Source: JBCAWW01 sp039024315 (GTDB lineage Bacteria > Bacteroidota > Bacteroidia > J057). From it: a DNA stretch of 39,671 nt. The stretch lies in assembly GCA_039024315.1 (NCBI GenBank), contig JBCCQN010000059.1, forward strand, positions 1-39,671. Direction: 5' to 3'. A program made the translations under genes and the position numbers. This document shows, in pieces, positions 24,835 through 33,126 of the stretch. Positions within the stretch are counted from its first letter, which is position 1. Every line of letters starts with the position of its first letter. A model generated the notes under the pieces. The model made no database searches. It had not been told where the DNA came from and saw only the letters and a list, made by a program, of their open reading frames with translations.

Positions 24835-25218
24835 ATGAAGCTTAGATGTACCAGAGATAGTGTGCGGATCAGAATCCGTAAGTCGGAGCTAGCACAGCTC
24901 GGACAAGTCCGTGAAATTGGCGAAAGAGTCAGCTTTGGACCAAGCAACGAGTTGCAATTTGCCCTGAAAATTGAGGATGATATTGAGACCGTAAAGGCAG
25001 CGTTTGCGCACGGTCGGATCCTGATTTCGATCCCAAGTAAGAAAGCAGAACGCTGGTTTCAACCCCAAGAAGTGGGGATCGAAGCGCAGATCGCCCTAAG
25101 TGCAGATCGCCATTTGCATGTGTTAATTGAAAAAGACTTTCCCTGTAATGATCGTGAGGGAGAGGATAAATCAGATACTTTTTGGGAACTCGCGCCAGAG
25201 TCTCCTGATGCTTGTTGA
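24835..25218 (+). CDS. Small protein co-encoded with a molybdoenzyme (DUF7009-like)
   Basis: The 127-residue product starts MKLRCTRDSVRIRIRKSELA and ends with an acidic tail. Its opening (basic, beta-strand-rich, R-x-R-x-SE) and the FALKIEDD..ILISIPSKKAERW middle resemble the small family annotated DUF7009; this assignment is from memory and only moderately sure. It has no signal peptide or metal motif. It precedes the molybdopterin oxidoreductase by 18 bases on the same strand, so a role in maturation or regulation of that enzyme is plausible (inference). Confidence 0.7.
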   Translation: MKLRCTRDSVRIRIRKSELAQLGQVREIGERVSFGPSNELQFALKIEDDIETVKAAFAHGRILISIPSKKAERWFQPQEVGIEAQIALSADRHLHVLIEKDFPCNDREGEDKSDTFWELAPESPDAC

Positions 25219-25236
25219 TCACTCAAACTACTACTC

Positions 25237-27525
25237 ATGTCTGTTTCGGCTCAAGCTAGCGCTTGCATCCTTTGTTCGCAAAATTGCGGTATCCTGATCG
25301 AGCAGGATGAACACGCTCAGTTCACCAAAATCCTCGGTGATAAGGCTCACCCTGTCTCTGAAGGCTATATGTGTCAAAAGGCCACGCGGCTTAACTACTA
25401 TCAGACACAAGAAAGACTTAATTCTCCCTTGCGCAAGAAAGCTGACGGCAGTTTTGAGGAAATCTCATGGGATACTGCCTTCCAAGAGATCGCAGATAAG
25501 CTTGTCCAGATACGAGACACGCATGGCGGCCATAGTATCGCCTATGCCGGTGGAGGCGGCCAAGGAAACCATATGGGCGGTGTGTTTGCTACCGTCTTTC
25601 GTGCGGCTTGTGGTACTCCCTACATTTATTCTGCTCTCGCTCAGGAAAAGACTGGCAACTTCTGGGTCAACGGGAAGCTATTTGGTCGCCAAAATACCAA
25701 CTATTGCGAGCCGGTGGGAGAAGCCGAATACGTAATGATCATGGGGGCCAATCCGATGCAGGCCCATGGCATCCCCAAGGCAAGGCCCACCATCAACGAA
25801 GTCTCTCGCAATCCCAACAAGACTTTGGTCGTAGTCGATCCTCGGATAAGCGAAACGGCCAAAAAAGCTGATATCTACCTTCCTGTGAGGCCCGGTAAAG
25901 ATGCCTATCTTTTATCAGCCCTATTAGGAGTGATCATACAAGAAGATTGGGTCGATAAAAAATTTCTCGCCGAACATACGGTAGGTTATGAAGCGATTAA
26001 ACCTCATTTTACCCAAATTCCAGTGGCTGAATATGCGGCCATTGCCGGCATAGAAGAAAGGCTGATTCGCCAGATCGCCCGTGATATCACCCAAGCCAAG
26101 ACCTTTGCTTTTCGCTCAGACTTAGGTATAGAGCAAAGCCATAATAGTACCTTAAATGCCTACCTAGCGCGCTTACTATTTTTAATTAGCGGACACTTTG
26201 GTCGGGAAGGTACCAATTGCTTACATACGTCCTTTTTGCCTGCTATTGGGCATTCAAAGGAGCCAGCGGTTAGAACCCAAGTAAGCAAAACCAAAGGGAT
26301 CGCCAAGCTCTTTCCGCCTAATGTTTTGCCACTAGAGATTGATACAGACCACCCCAAGCGGATAAGGGCCTTGGTCGTAGATAGTGCCAATCCGCTCACC
26401 AATTATGCCAACGTAAAGGCCCAAACCCAAGCTTTCCGTAAGCTCGAATTGTTGGTTTCGATTGAGGTCTCCATGACTGAGACAGCCAGAGAGGCGCATT
26501 ATGTCTTGCCGGCAAGTAGTCAGTTTGAAAAAATGGAGGCTACCTTTTTTAACTTGGAGTTTCCGCATAACTTTTTTCATCTCAGGCATCCGGTAGTTGC
26601 GCCTCTGGCGAACACTAAGTCTGAGCCAGAAATCTATCATAAGCTGGTTACAGCGATGGGGGAAATACCTTACTCTTTCCCGATTTTGCGTCAAGTGGCT
26701 AAGCTTGACCGTCGCTTCCCTAAAGCCAAAATCCTGCCCCTGGCCTTGGGGATAACGACATTTTTACGACCCAAGTGGAAAAAGTATAGTCTCCTAATCC
26801 TCAAAGAGACCTTAGGGCGGGCGCTGCCTTATCCCAAGGCTGGAGTAGCTAGTGCGGTCTGGTTTGGGGCTCACCGCTACGCTGCTAAGTATCAGAAAGC
26901 AGTCCAAAGAGCTGGTTTCAAGGGACAGGCTTATGCGTTAGGGGAGGAGCTATTCGCTGGTATATTGCAGGCTAAATCAGGAACGATCATCAGCAAACAT
27001 ACCCATGAGGAGCATTGGGAATTGATCCGACATAAAGACCGTAAGGTGCATCTCGAGATTCCTGAAATGCTAGAGTGGCTAGATGAGTTACCCGAAAAGG
27101 CAAAGGCCGATCAGGCGCTCCACCAAGCCTATCCCTTCAATCTCTTGGCCGGTGAGCGGCGTTCCTATAATGCTAATGGGATTATGCGTAATCCCGCTTG
27201 GCGCAAAAAGGATAAATACAGCAGTCTGAAGATCAACCCGCTGGATGCAGCCCAATATGGCATTGAAAATAACGATTGGGTGTATTGTAGCTCCCCAGTG
27301 GGTCAGATCAAAATACAGGCCTTGCTCACCGAGGAGATGCCGCAGGGGATGCTATCGATGCCGCATGGTTATGGCTTTCAATATCCGGGGGCTACGGAGG
27401 CAGAGATTGGTCACTCTCCCAACCAGTTGACCTCTTTGACAGACTGTGATCCACTGGCCAAGACCCCCTATCATAAAAATGTAAGGGTGAAGATTGAAAA
27501 AATAGCCGGTCCGGTTTCGGTTTAG
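25237..27525 (+). CDS. Molybdopterin oxidoreductase family protein with N-terminal 4Fe-4S site
   Basis: The 762-residue product has the formate dehydrogenase/nitrate reductase catalytic-subunit layout. Cysteines 10, 13, 17 and 46 (CILCSQNCG and GYMCQKA) form the N-terminal 4Fe-4S site, with Lys48 at the position used for electron transfer. Bis-molybdopterin-guanine-dinucleotide binding segments follow (SWDTAFQEIADKL, AEYVMIMGANPMQAHG, VVVDPRISETAKKADIYLPV), and a C-terminal cofactor-capping domain contains MRNPAWRKKDKYSSLKINP and MPHGYGFQYPG. Cys157 in NYCEP is a candidate molybdenum ligand. There is no Tat signal, so it is cytoplasmic. The substrate is unknown. It is the last gene of a two-gene operon and ends at an inverted-repeat element. 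Confidence 0.92.
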   Translation: MSVSAQASACILCSQNCGILIEQDEHAQFTKILGDKAHPVSEGYMCQKATRLNYYQTQERLNSPLRKKADGSFEEISWDTAFQEIADKLVQIRDTHGGHSIAYAGGGGQGNHMGGVFATVFRAACGTPYIYSALAQEKTGNFWVNGKLFGRQNTNYCEPVGEAEYVMIMGANPMQAHGIPKARPTINEVSRNPNKTLVVVDPRISETAKKADIYLPVRPGKDAYLLSALLGVIIQEDWVDKKFLAEHTVGYEAIKPHFTQIPVAEYAAIAGIEERLIRQIARDITQAKTFAFRSDLGIEQSHNSTLNAYLARLLFLISGHFGREGTNCLHTSFLPAIGHSKEPAVRTQVSKTKGIAKLFPPNVLPLEIDTDHPKRIRALVVDSANPLTNYANVKAQTQAFRKLELLVSIEVSMTETAREAHYVLPASSQFEKMEATFFNLEFPHNFFHLRHPVVAPLANTKSEPEIYHKLVTAMGEIPYSFPILRQVAKLDRRFPKAKILPLALGITTFLRPKWKKYSLLILKETLGRALPYPKAGVASAVWFGAHRYAAKYQKAVQRAGFKGQAYALGEELFAGILQAKSGTIISKHTHEEHWELIRHKDRKVHLEIPEMLEWLDELPEKAKADQALHQAYPFNLLAGERRSYNANGIMRNPAWRKKDKYSSLKINPLDAAQYGIENNDWVYCSSPVGQIKIQALLTEEMPQGMLSMPHGYGFQYPGATEAEIGHSPNQLTSLTDCDPLAKTPYHKNVRVKIEKIAGPVSV

Positions 27526-27539
27526 TTTTCGGTTTTTGA

Positions 27540-27668
27540 CTGCTGCGCAGAACGCTTATCTCGCGTTGAGTAATAGCCCAAAATGGAGTTGCTAGCAATA
27601 GTGCTTCGATGATCAAATTGGGTGCTGGTAGATTGACTGCACCCAGAGTTGAGCGTTCTGCGCAGCAG
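27540..27668. repeat. Inverted-repeat element, long copy at a convergent junction
   Basis: Arms CTGCTGCGCAGAACGCTT (27540-27557) and GAGCGTTCTGCGCAGCAG (27651-27668) match at 17 of 18 positions. The pairing extends outward through TTTCGGTTTTT and AAAAAAACCGAAA, giving arms near 30 bases. The 93-base core (TCTCGCGTTGAGTAATAGCC and following) differs from the cores of other copies. It begins 15 bases after the molybdoenzyme stop. Confidence 0.9.
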
Positions 27669-27691
27669 TAAAAAAACCGAAAGGCGGAATG

Positions 27692-27737
27692 AAAAAAGGG
27701 CCTGCGAAATCTCACTTATAAGAGGGAGCCGCAGGCC
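27692..27737 (-). terminator. Intrinsic terminator of the smaller CHAT gene
   Basis: On the minus strand GGCCTGCG (27730-27737) pairs with CGCAGGCC (27699-27706) around a 23-base loop, followed by CTTTTTTC. It starts 27 bases after the stop of the 27764-28621 gene. Confidence 0.85.
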
Positions 27738-27763
27738 TATGGGTGTTGGTTTGGATGGGCAAA

Positions 27764-28621
27764 TTAGAGGGCAAAGGCTTGTTGCAATTGGATAAACTGC
27801 TCGGGAGTGGACAGATACATTGCTATGCCGACGGCTAAAAAGCCTAGTATAAGTGCCGCTACGGCAAATTTGGTGTATTGCATCATTTTGCTAATACCCG
27901 AATTTTTGCCGTGTTGTTGAAAGGATATAGCAAAACGCTTAAGTTCGGCTGGCTGCTCTAACTTCTTGGCATTGTCGTCCAAAAAGTATAGTCCCCATGC
28001 CAGTTCGCCTTGGGGGCTATGGCTCCAGTCCAAAGCATCTTTTTCGACATCGTAGCGGATTCGATGCGTTTTGAAACGAAAGAAATCTTTTTGCAATTGA
28101 CGGCAAGCTTCCTGTACCGACAATCCTTTGGCTAGATGTTGGTAAAATGAGCGGGCAATCGCATTACTTTCTTGGGTATCAAGCTCGGTTTGTGTTACCA
28201 AAACCGCCGGTATATCTCGGCGAATCAACATTTCGACGAGGTCTTGGGTGGCACAACCACTCAAAAATACCGCTTGTAAGTTGGGCATACGACCAATGAG
28301 CTTGGAGAGCTCGTCAATATGCATGCCTACCTCAAATTTGTCAGATTCAACTTTGAGGTGGTTGTTACCTTTTGGGCCAGAAAAGTGCATGATGGCTACC
28401 CGATTTTGGTAGTCATTTTGCTGTAAGAGGTCAAAAAAGTATTGATTGGAGATGTTTCCTTTCTGAACGGCCTGAAAGGGGGATTTTCGGAGCAATGAGT
28501 TCCGAAAGAGTTTGGAAATGTGTTTGCGTTCGTTGACAAATTGACGAAGACGCTTACCATTTCGATAACTATTCACACACGCAAGGAAGATGACAGGTTT
28601 GTGCGTCGCTGAAGTTAACAT
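27764..28621 (-). CDS. CHAT-domain (caspase-like) protein with C-terminal membrane helix
   Basis: The 285-residue protein has a CHAT/caspase-like fold over residues 1-215: strand KPVIFLACVNSY, candidate catalytic His79 in VAIMHFSGPKG and Cys123 in AVFLSGCATQDLVE, then PAVLVTQT and the helix ESNAIARSFYQHLAKG. A single membrane helix spans about 251-271, preceded by basic residues, so the CHAT domain should face the cytoplasm with only about 14 residues outside. It is shorter than the neighbouring CHAT protein, to which it is clearly related (same LSGCAT/VNGCAT and PAVxVTQT order). CHAT domains are caspase-clan peptidases used in bacterial signalling and programmed death; the substrate is unknown. 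Confidence 0.85.
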   Translation of the reverse strand: MLTSATHKPVIFLACVNSYRNGKRLRQFVNERKHISKLFRNSLLRKSPFQAVQKGNISNQYFFDLLQQNDYQNRVAIMHFSGPKGNNHLKVESDKFEVGMHIDELSKLIGRMPNLQAVFLSGCATQDLVEMLIRRDIPAVLVTQTELDTQESNAIARSFYQHLAKGLSVQEACRQLQKDFFRFKTHRIRYDVEKDALDWSHSPQGELAWGLYFLDDNAKKLEQPAELKRFAISFQQHGKNSGISKMMQYTKFAVAALILGFLAVGIAMYLSTPEQFIQLQQAFAL

Positions 28622-28824
28622 GGGATAATTTAGGATTACTGCAAGAACAAAAGCTTAGATCATAAGTTTGACGATTGGGATTTATAATTTCCATTAAAAA
28701 AACGCCGATTTCTTACTTTTTGTTGTTTAGGTAGTCTGATAATTGTCTGCTTAACTAGACTTCAATGGAGAAGTTAGCTTCAATCTTTTTAAGATGGGAG
28801 ATTTAGTACGTGAACGGTCTAAAT

Positions 28825-30780
28825 TTAATATTGAGCTACTAATTCCTTGAATCGATCTTCGGATCGATAAACCCCAAAAGCTTGGGGATACTTCTGGATA
28901 TTGAAGCCTTTTTTGAGGGCTTGCTCAAGTTGTTGGTAAAACTCGGCTCTTTGTTCGAGCTCGGCATAGGCGGCGGCGAGGGCGCCGTGATACTCCGCCT
29001 GTTCGGGCCTGATGCTGGTGGCTTGGGAGAGCATTTCTTCTGCCTCCTGATACTTTTTGAGCATCAAATATAGGCTGCCTAAATTGTAATAAGCTTCCGC
29101 ATAGTCGGGATTGCGGGTGAGCGCCGCTTTAAAATCCTCAATGGCGTTATTATAATCTTCTAATTGGAAATTTACATTGCCCCTACGATTGTAGGCGGCT
29201 GCATTAGAGGCATCAACTAAGAGGGCATGATCCAAGCGCTTGATGGCGTTTTGGTAATATTCGTTGGCTTTACTATGATCGTCTCTTTCGGCGGCTTCTT
29301 TGCCTAACTGCTCATAGCACTGAGCTAACCTCATATCTACGATGGCATATCCCTTGTCTTGACGCTCACGCATCTGGAGCAGATACTCGATGGCTTTATG
29401 GTGGCTCTTACGCTTAAAGTAGCTCATCCCTCGAGCCCAGTAAACCATGTCATCTACGGCAGAGACAAACTTATCGCCTCCGATATCCAGCATAGTGGGG
29501 GAAAACTGCGCTTTGAGCCGATCAAGGGTCGCTTGCTGGGGAAGGCCTTCATACATGAATTGAAAATCCATGTCTATGGCATCATTAGCCGTTACTTGGT
29601 AGGTACCACTGATGATCAAATCAGCATCACAATCAGTGATCATATTGGCTAAGTACTTTTTTGAGCTTTCGCCTTGATCTTCAGATACCATACAGATCGG
29701 GATGTCGGGCATCCGCATTTTGAGCTCGGTATCTTCTTCGGCCATCCTTCTCAGACGGCGGGAAATCGCTAATGTATAGTAGGGATCTACTTGTTGGCAA
29801 TTGCCTTTTTCTGAAAAAGGTAGCAAAAGCACATTGTAGCTCAATGAGTCATTAAATTGGCAGTCTTGGGCCCATACAGGCGTTCCCGCAGGAAAAAAAC
29901 GAGACTTGATCCCTCCTAGCCACGAACTGCCCTTATTATTGTCGCCAGCTCCTTGCAAAAGTAAAACCAACATAGTCAGGAACGCAGCCACTAAAATTCC
30001 TGAGCCTATGAGGCGGATTCTTTTTGAGCGCTGTGGTAAATCCGGTTCCTTGAGGCTAGACTGGTTGGGTACAGTGGCCGGCAAATCAGTCCGTACTGGT
30101 AGGTGAAAGTCTAAGCTTTGCTTATTGGCTTCTAGCATGTAGATGCCCCATTGCAGTAAGTTTTTGCGCTTGCCTTCCCAACGCAGGGCGTCTTGCTCGA
30201 AATCATAAATAACAGGGTAGAAGCCAAACTTCTTGCCGTATTTGCTGCGCATTTTTTCGATCGCGTCTCGCACACTGTAACCATCGGCGATCATGTGATA
30301 AAATTCTTGCGCAATCTGGGAGGCAGAACGGTCTCGCTGTGGCGTCTGGGTTACCATGACTGCCGGAATATTGGCGAGTAGTAATGCTTCCAAAAATTCA
30401 GGCGTCGCACAGCCATTGACAAAGACGACCTCTAAGCCAGGCAGCTTTTCAATCTGTCTGATAAAGGAGCGGACATCATAAGCCTCTTCTCCTAAGCCAC
30501 CCTCAAAGTGTAGATACTCGCCACGAGCATAGCCGATGATATGCAAAACCTTGACTGATTCGTCGAAGGCATACTTGCGAAATAAATCAAACAGGAATAT
30601 TCCTTGGGCGGGATCTTCGGATACAATTTCTGCCTCGGCTTGTCCTTTTTCCGTAAAAATTCGGGCAATACGTTCCTTCTCCTGAACCACAAATTGTTTG
30701 CGTACGCGGTCCTGGTAGGTGTTGGCTCCTGCGAGTAAAACCACAGGTGTTTGGGACGGAACTGGCAAATTTTGCTCCAT
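28825..30780 (-). CDS. CHAT-TM-TPR protein: caspase-like domain, membrane helix, extracytoplasmic TPR region
   Basis: The 651-residue protein has three parts. Residues 1-225 form a CHAT domain with His80 (VKVLHIIGYARG) and Cys124 (VVFVNGCATPEF) as the candidate dyad. Residues 257-276 are a membrane helix after a basic RSKRIRL stretch, which places the CHAT domain in the cytoplasm. Residues 300-440 hold a globular region with a VLLLPFSEKGNC strand and CDADLIISGTYQV, resembling TolB-N-like modules. Residues about 450-640 are TPRs (AAAYNRRGNVNFQLEDYNNA, YAEAYYNLGSLYLMLKKYQ). The layout suggests an external sensor coupled to a cytoplasmic peptidase. It is separated from the smaller CHAT gene by 203 bases, and it has its own promoter box. 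Confidence 0.87.
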   Translation of the reverse strand: MEQNLPVPSQTPVVLLAGANTYQDRVRKQFVVQEKERIARIFTEKGQAEAEIVSEDPAQGIFLFDLFRKYAFDESVKVLHIIGYARGEYLHFEGGLGEEAYDVRSFIRQIEKLPGLEVVFVNGCATPEFLEALLLANIPAVMVTQTPQRDRSASQIAQEFYHMIADGYSVRDAIEKMRSKYGKKFGFYPVIYDFEQDALRWEGKRKNLLQWGIYMLEANKQSLDFHLPVRTDLPATVPNQSSLKEPDLPQRSKRIRLIGSGILVAAFLTMLVLLLQGAGDNNKGSSWLGGIKSRFFPAGTPVWAQDCQFNDSLSYNVLLLPFSEKGNCQQVDPYYTLAISRRLRRMAEEDTELKMRMPDIPICMVSEDQGESSKKYLANMITDCDADLIISGTYQVTANDAIDMDFQFMYEGLPQQATLDRLKAQFSPTMLDIGGDKFVSAVDDMVYWARGMSYFKRKSHHKAIEYLLQMRERQDKGYAIVDMRLAQCYEQLGKEAAERDDHSKANEYYQNAIKRLDHALLVDASNAAAYNRRGNVNFQLEDYNNAIEDFKAALTRNPDYAEAYYNLGSLYLMLKKYQEAEEMLSQATSIRPEQAEYHGALAAAYAELEQRAEFYQQLEQALKKGFNIQKYPQAFGVYRSEDRFKELVAQY

Positions 30781-30819
30781 TATCGGAGCAAACTAGGAAA
30801 TTCTTCGCAAATTAACACG

Positions 30820-30827
30820 CAAATATA
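30820..30827 (-). promoter_or_regulatory. -7 promoter box of the CHAT-TM-TPR gene
   Basis: TATATTTG on the minus strand fits TAnnTTTG exactly and lies about 40 bases before the ATG at 30780. The -33 box is weak (CTGG). The gap to the divergent M1 peptidase gene is otherwise short. Confidence 0.6.
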
Positions 30828-30921
30828 GTCCAGACTGCGATATTTTAGGCCAGAATGAACACTATCTGGGGATTAATTTCAGGGAATGGATAATTATCAC
30901 ACTAACTTTAGCCCAAAAAGC

Positions 30922-32838
30922 ATGAAATTTTGGATTTCATTCCAGTTTATCAGCCCTTTGATCTTGCTTATTTTGCTGGGGATTCAACCTTCGGTGAACG
31001 CTCAACTAATCCTACCAATAGAGGAGCCTTTTTTGCAAGCAGTCCAAAAGGGCACTCGAAGTATGGATGGGAAGCCAGGACCCAAATATTTTCAAAACCG
31101 CGCGGATTATATTATCGCCGCAGAAATTGATCCTGAGACGCGTGATGTCAAGGGCACCGAATCCATCCGCTATCTCAACAATAGCCCAGATACCCTGCCC
31201 GAAATTGTCATTAGGCTTTATCAAGACCTCTATAAATTAGATCCTGGCTTTAAGCGAGACGACCAACTCGGTGAAGACGAAATAACCGAAGGTGTCACTA
31301 TCTCACGCATGGTCTGGAACGGCCGAGCTCTTTCTGTCAAAGGACCCGAAAAAGCGTTCCGCAGAGCGGGAACTAACCTCTATCTGAACCTACCAGAACC
31401 ACTGCTACCTGGGGAGAAGATGGAGCTGGAAATTGATTGGCAATTTCAAATCCCCAACGGACATACGGTAAGGATGGGAACCTATGGAGAGCACTCTTTT
31501 TTTGTCGCCTACTGGTATCCCCAAATTGCGGTTTATGATGATGTCTTTGGCTGGGATGATTTTAACTATACTGGATTACATGAATTTTATAATGAGTTTG
31601 GGGATTTTGATGTCAAGCTCACGGTACCAGATGACTTTTTGGTTTGGGGCACGGGCCGCTTGCGCAATCCTGAGGCGGTGCTAGCAGAGACAACCTTTGC
31701 TCGCTACCTTGAGGCCTCTCGCTCCGACTCTGTCATCAAGATTGTCGAAAAAGGGGATTATAAAAAAGGGCCGGTAGCGATGAAGAGCGTAAAAGGTAAA
31801 AATACTTGGCATTTTCAAGCGGACAATGTGCCTGATTTTGCCTTTGCTACGAGCGACTACTACTACTGGGATGCAACCAGCGTCGCAATTAAGGGCAAAA
31901 GGGTTTTGGTAGATGCCTGTTATAAGCCCCAAGCCAAAGACTTTAGGGATGTTGCGGGTTATGCCGCCGAAATTATAGAAGGGCTCTCCACCGGCTTGCC
32001 TGGTGCCCCTTATCCATATCCTACCATGACGATATTTAACGGTGAGATTGGTGGCGGGGGCATGGAGTATCCGATGATGGTCAATGATGCTTCTACTTTT
32101 TTCAAAGGCTTTACTTATGGACTGACGGCTCATGAAATCGCTCACACTTATTTTCCCTTTTATATGGGGATCAATGAGCATCGCTTTGCTTGGATGGATG
32201 AGGGCTGGGCCTCCATGTTGCCTTATGATTTGATAGAGAAGCGCGGCTTTAAGATGATGGGGCCTGGCATGGATGTTACTTCTTATGCGAGCTTTGCCTT
32301 GCAAAAAACAGAAAAGCCTTTGATGACCTATTCAGTTGAACTCAAGGGCTCTGCCTTTGGCGTTCATGCCTACAGTAAACCTGCTACTGCTTATAATATG
32401 TTGAGGAATCTGCTTGGGGAGGAAAAATTTCAGGCTGGTATGGATCTCTATATAGAAAACTGGAATGGTAAGCATCCTCAACCCTATGATTTCTTCTTTA
32501 GTTTCAATGAGGCGGTTGGGGAAGATTTGAACTGGTTTTGGGGGCCTTGGTTTTTTGAGGCCTTAGTGCCAGACCTACAAATCGATGCTGTTACGACCAA
32601 GGGAAAAAAGGTCAAGGTGAGAATCAATAATCCCTCTGGCTTACCTCTTCCTATCATGCTTAACTTCAAACTCAAGTCTGGTAAGGTAAAGAAATATGAG
32701 ACTACCGCAGCCGTTTGGAAGGACGGTAAATCAAGTGTTGAAATCGAGCTTCGTTTATCGGATAAACTTAAGGAAGTAAACCTTGGAGCCTCTTGGATTC
32801 CAGATAGCGATCGTAGCAACAATCGACAAAAGATGTAA
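30922..32838 (+). CDS. Secreted M1-family metallopeptidase
   Basis: The product is 638 residues from ATG 30922, which opens a signal peptide (MKFWISFQFISPLILLILLG, ending SVNA/Q); an in-frame ATG at 30886 adds 12 residues. An N-terminal beta domain (DYIIAAEIDPETRDVKGTES) precedes the gluzincin catalytic domain. HEIAH at 404-408 and Glu427 in WMDEGWA satisfy HExxH-x18-E exactly. GGGMEYP near 378-384 replaces the GAMEN exopeptidase loop of classical M1 aminopeptidases. The protein lacks the long C-terminal helical domain of the larger members and ends with a small beta domain. It is expected in the periplasm or outside, cleaving N-terminal residues from peptides. The AAGCGTTC repeat word occurs in the gene at 31352. 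Confidence 0.94.
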   Translation: MKFWISFQFISPLILLILLGIQPSVNAQLILPIEEPFLQAVQKGTRSMDGKPGPKYFQNRADYIIAAEIDPETRDVKGTESIRYLNNSPDTLPEIVIRLYQDLYKLDPGFKRDDQLGEDEITEGVTISRMVWNGRALSVKGPEKAFRRAGTNLYLNLPEPLLPGEKMELEIDWQFQIPNGHTVRMGTYGEHSFFVAYWYPQIAVYDDVFGWDDFNYTGLHEFYNEFGDFDVKLTVPDDFLVWGTGRLRNPEAVLAETTFARYLEASRSDSVIKIVEKGDYKKGPVAMKSVKGKNTWHFQADNVPDFAFATSDYYYWDATSVAIKGKRVLVDACYKPQAKDFRDVAGYAAEIIEGLSTGLPGAPYPYPTMTIFNGEIGGGGMEYPMMVNDASTFFKGFTYGLTAHEIAHTYFPFYMGINEHRFAWMDEGWASMLPYDLIEKRGFKMMGPGMDVTSYASFALQKTEKPLMTYSVELKGSAFGVHAYSKPATAYNMLRNLLGEEKFQAGMDLYIENWNGKHPQPYDFFFSFNEAVGEDLNWFWGPWFFEALVPDLQIDAVTTKGKKVKVRINNPSGLPLPIMLNFKLKSGKVKKYETTAAVWKDGKSSVEIELRLSDKLKEVNLGASWIPDSDRSNNRQKM

Positions 32839-32927
32839 AGATCAGTCAGGATTAAAAAGTGTCGAGTAAAAAGAAAAATCGCTTTATTTGACTTGCCGCT
32901 TCATACTGTTGACTCAGCACTTCATAA

Positions 32928-32966
32928 AAAAAGTGGGCCCTGCAAAAGGAGCAGGGCCCACTTTTT
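32928..32966. terminator. Bidirectional intrinsic terminator between convergent genes
   Basis: AAAAAGTGGGCCCTGC (32928-32943) and GCAGGGCCCACTTTTT (32951-32966) pair perfectly over 16 bases with a seven-base loop, with T-runs on both strands. It serves the M1 peptidase (plus) and the 33127-34269 gene (minus). Confidence 0.92.
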
Positions 32967-32982
32967 GATGCCATGTAAATAA

Positions 32983-33028
32983 GTACTGAGTAGTAAGTAT
33001 CCCGAAAGCTTTCGGGAGTATTCAGTAC
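32983..33028. repeat. Nested palindrome with TCCCGAAAGCTTTCGGGA centre
   Basis: The perfect 18-base palindrome TCCCGAAAGCTTTCGGGA (33000-33017) lies between outer arms GTACTGA (32983-32989) and TCAGTAC (33022-33028), built from the TACT-word repeat. It directly follows the bidirectional terminator. TACT-type words continue to about 33110. Confidence 0.8.
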
Positions 33029-33126
33029 GAGAGAAAAGCGGTCTTACTGAACCGAGTAGACCCATTTTCCTAAGTCTTAATACTGAGTACGATTGTCTAG
33101 GTACTTAGATGTTTTCTGGGGCGGTT

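Noticed and set aside
1617..27668. CRISPR array or insertion sequence explanation for the repeats
   Set aside because: Copies are scattered single units kilobases apart with different cores, not regular spacers. None carries a transposase frame, and I could see no target-site duplications.
27392..27715. 107-codon minus-strand frame across the molybdoenzyme end
   Set aside because: It is formed by the inverted-repeat element and the antisense of the molybdoenzyme gene. No protein features.
27764..30780. Type III-E CRISPR (Craspase) or gasdermin operon
   Set aside because: The window has no cas gene, CRISPR array or gasdermin-like small hydrophobic partner next to the CHAT genes.
31681..32304. 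207-codon minus-strand frame
   Set aside because: It is antisense to the catalytic core of the M1 peptidase, and its length is explained by the codon use of that gene.
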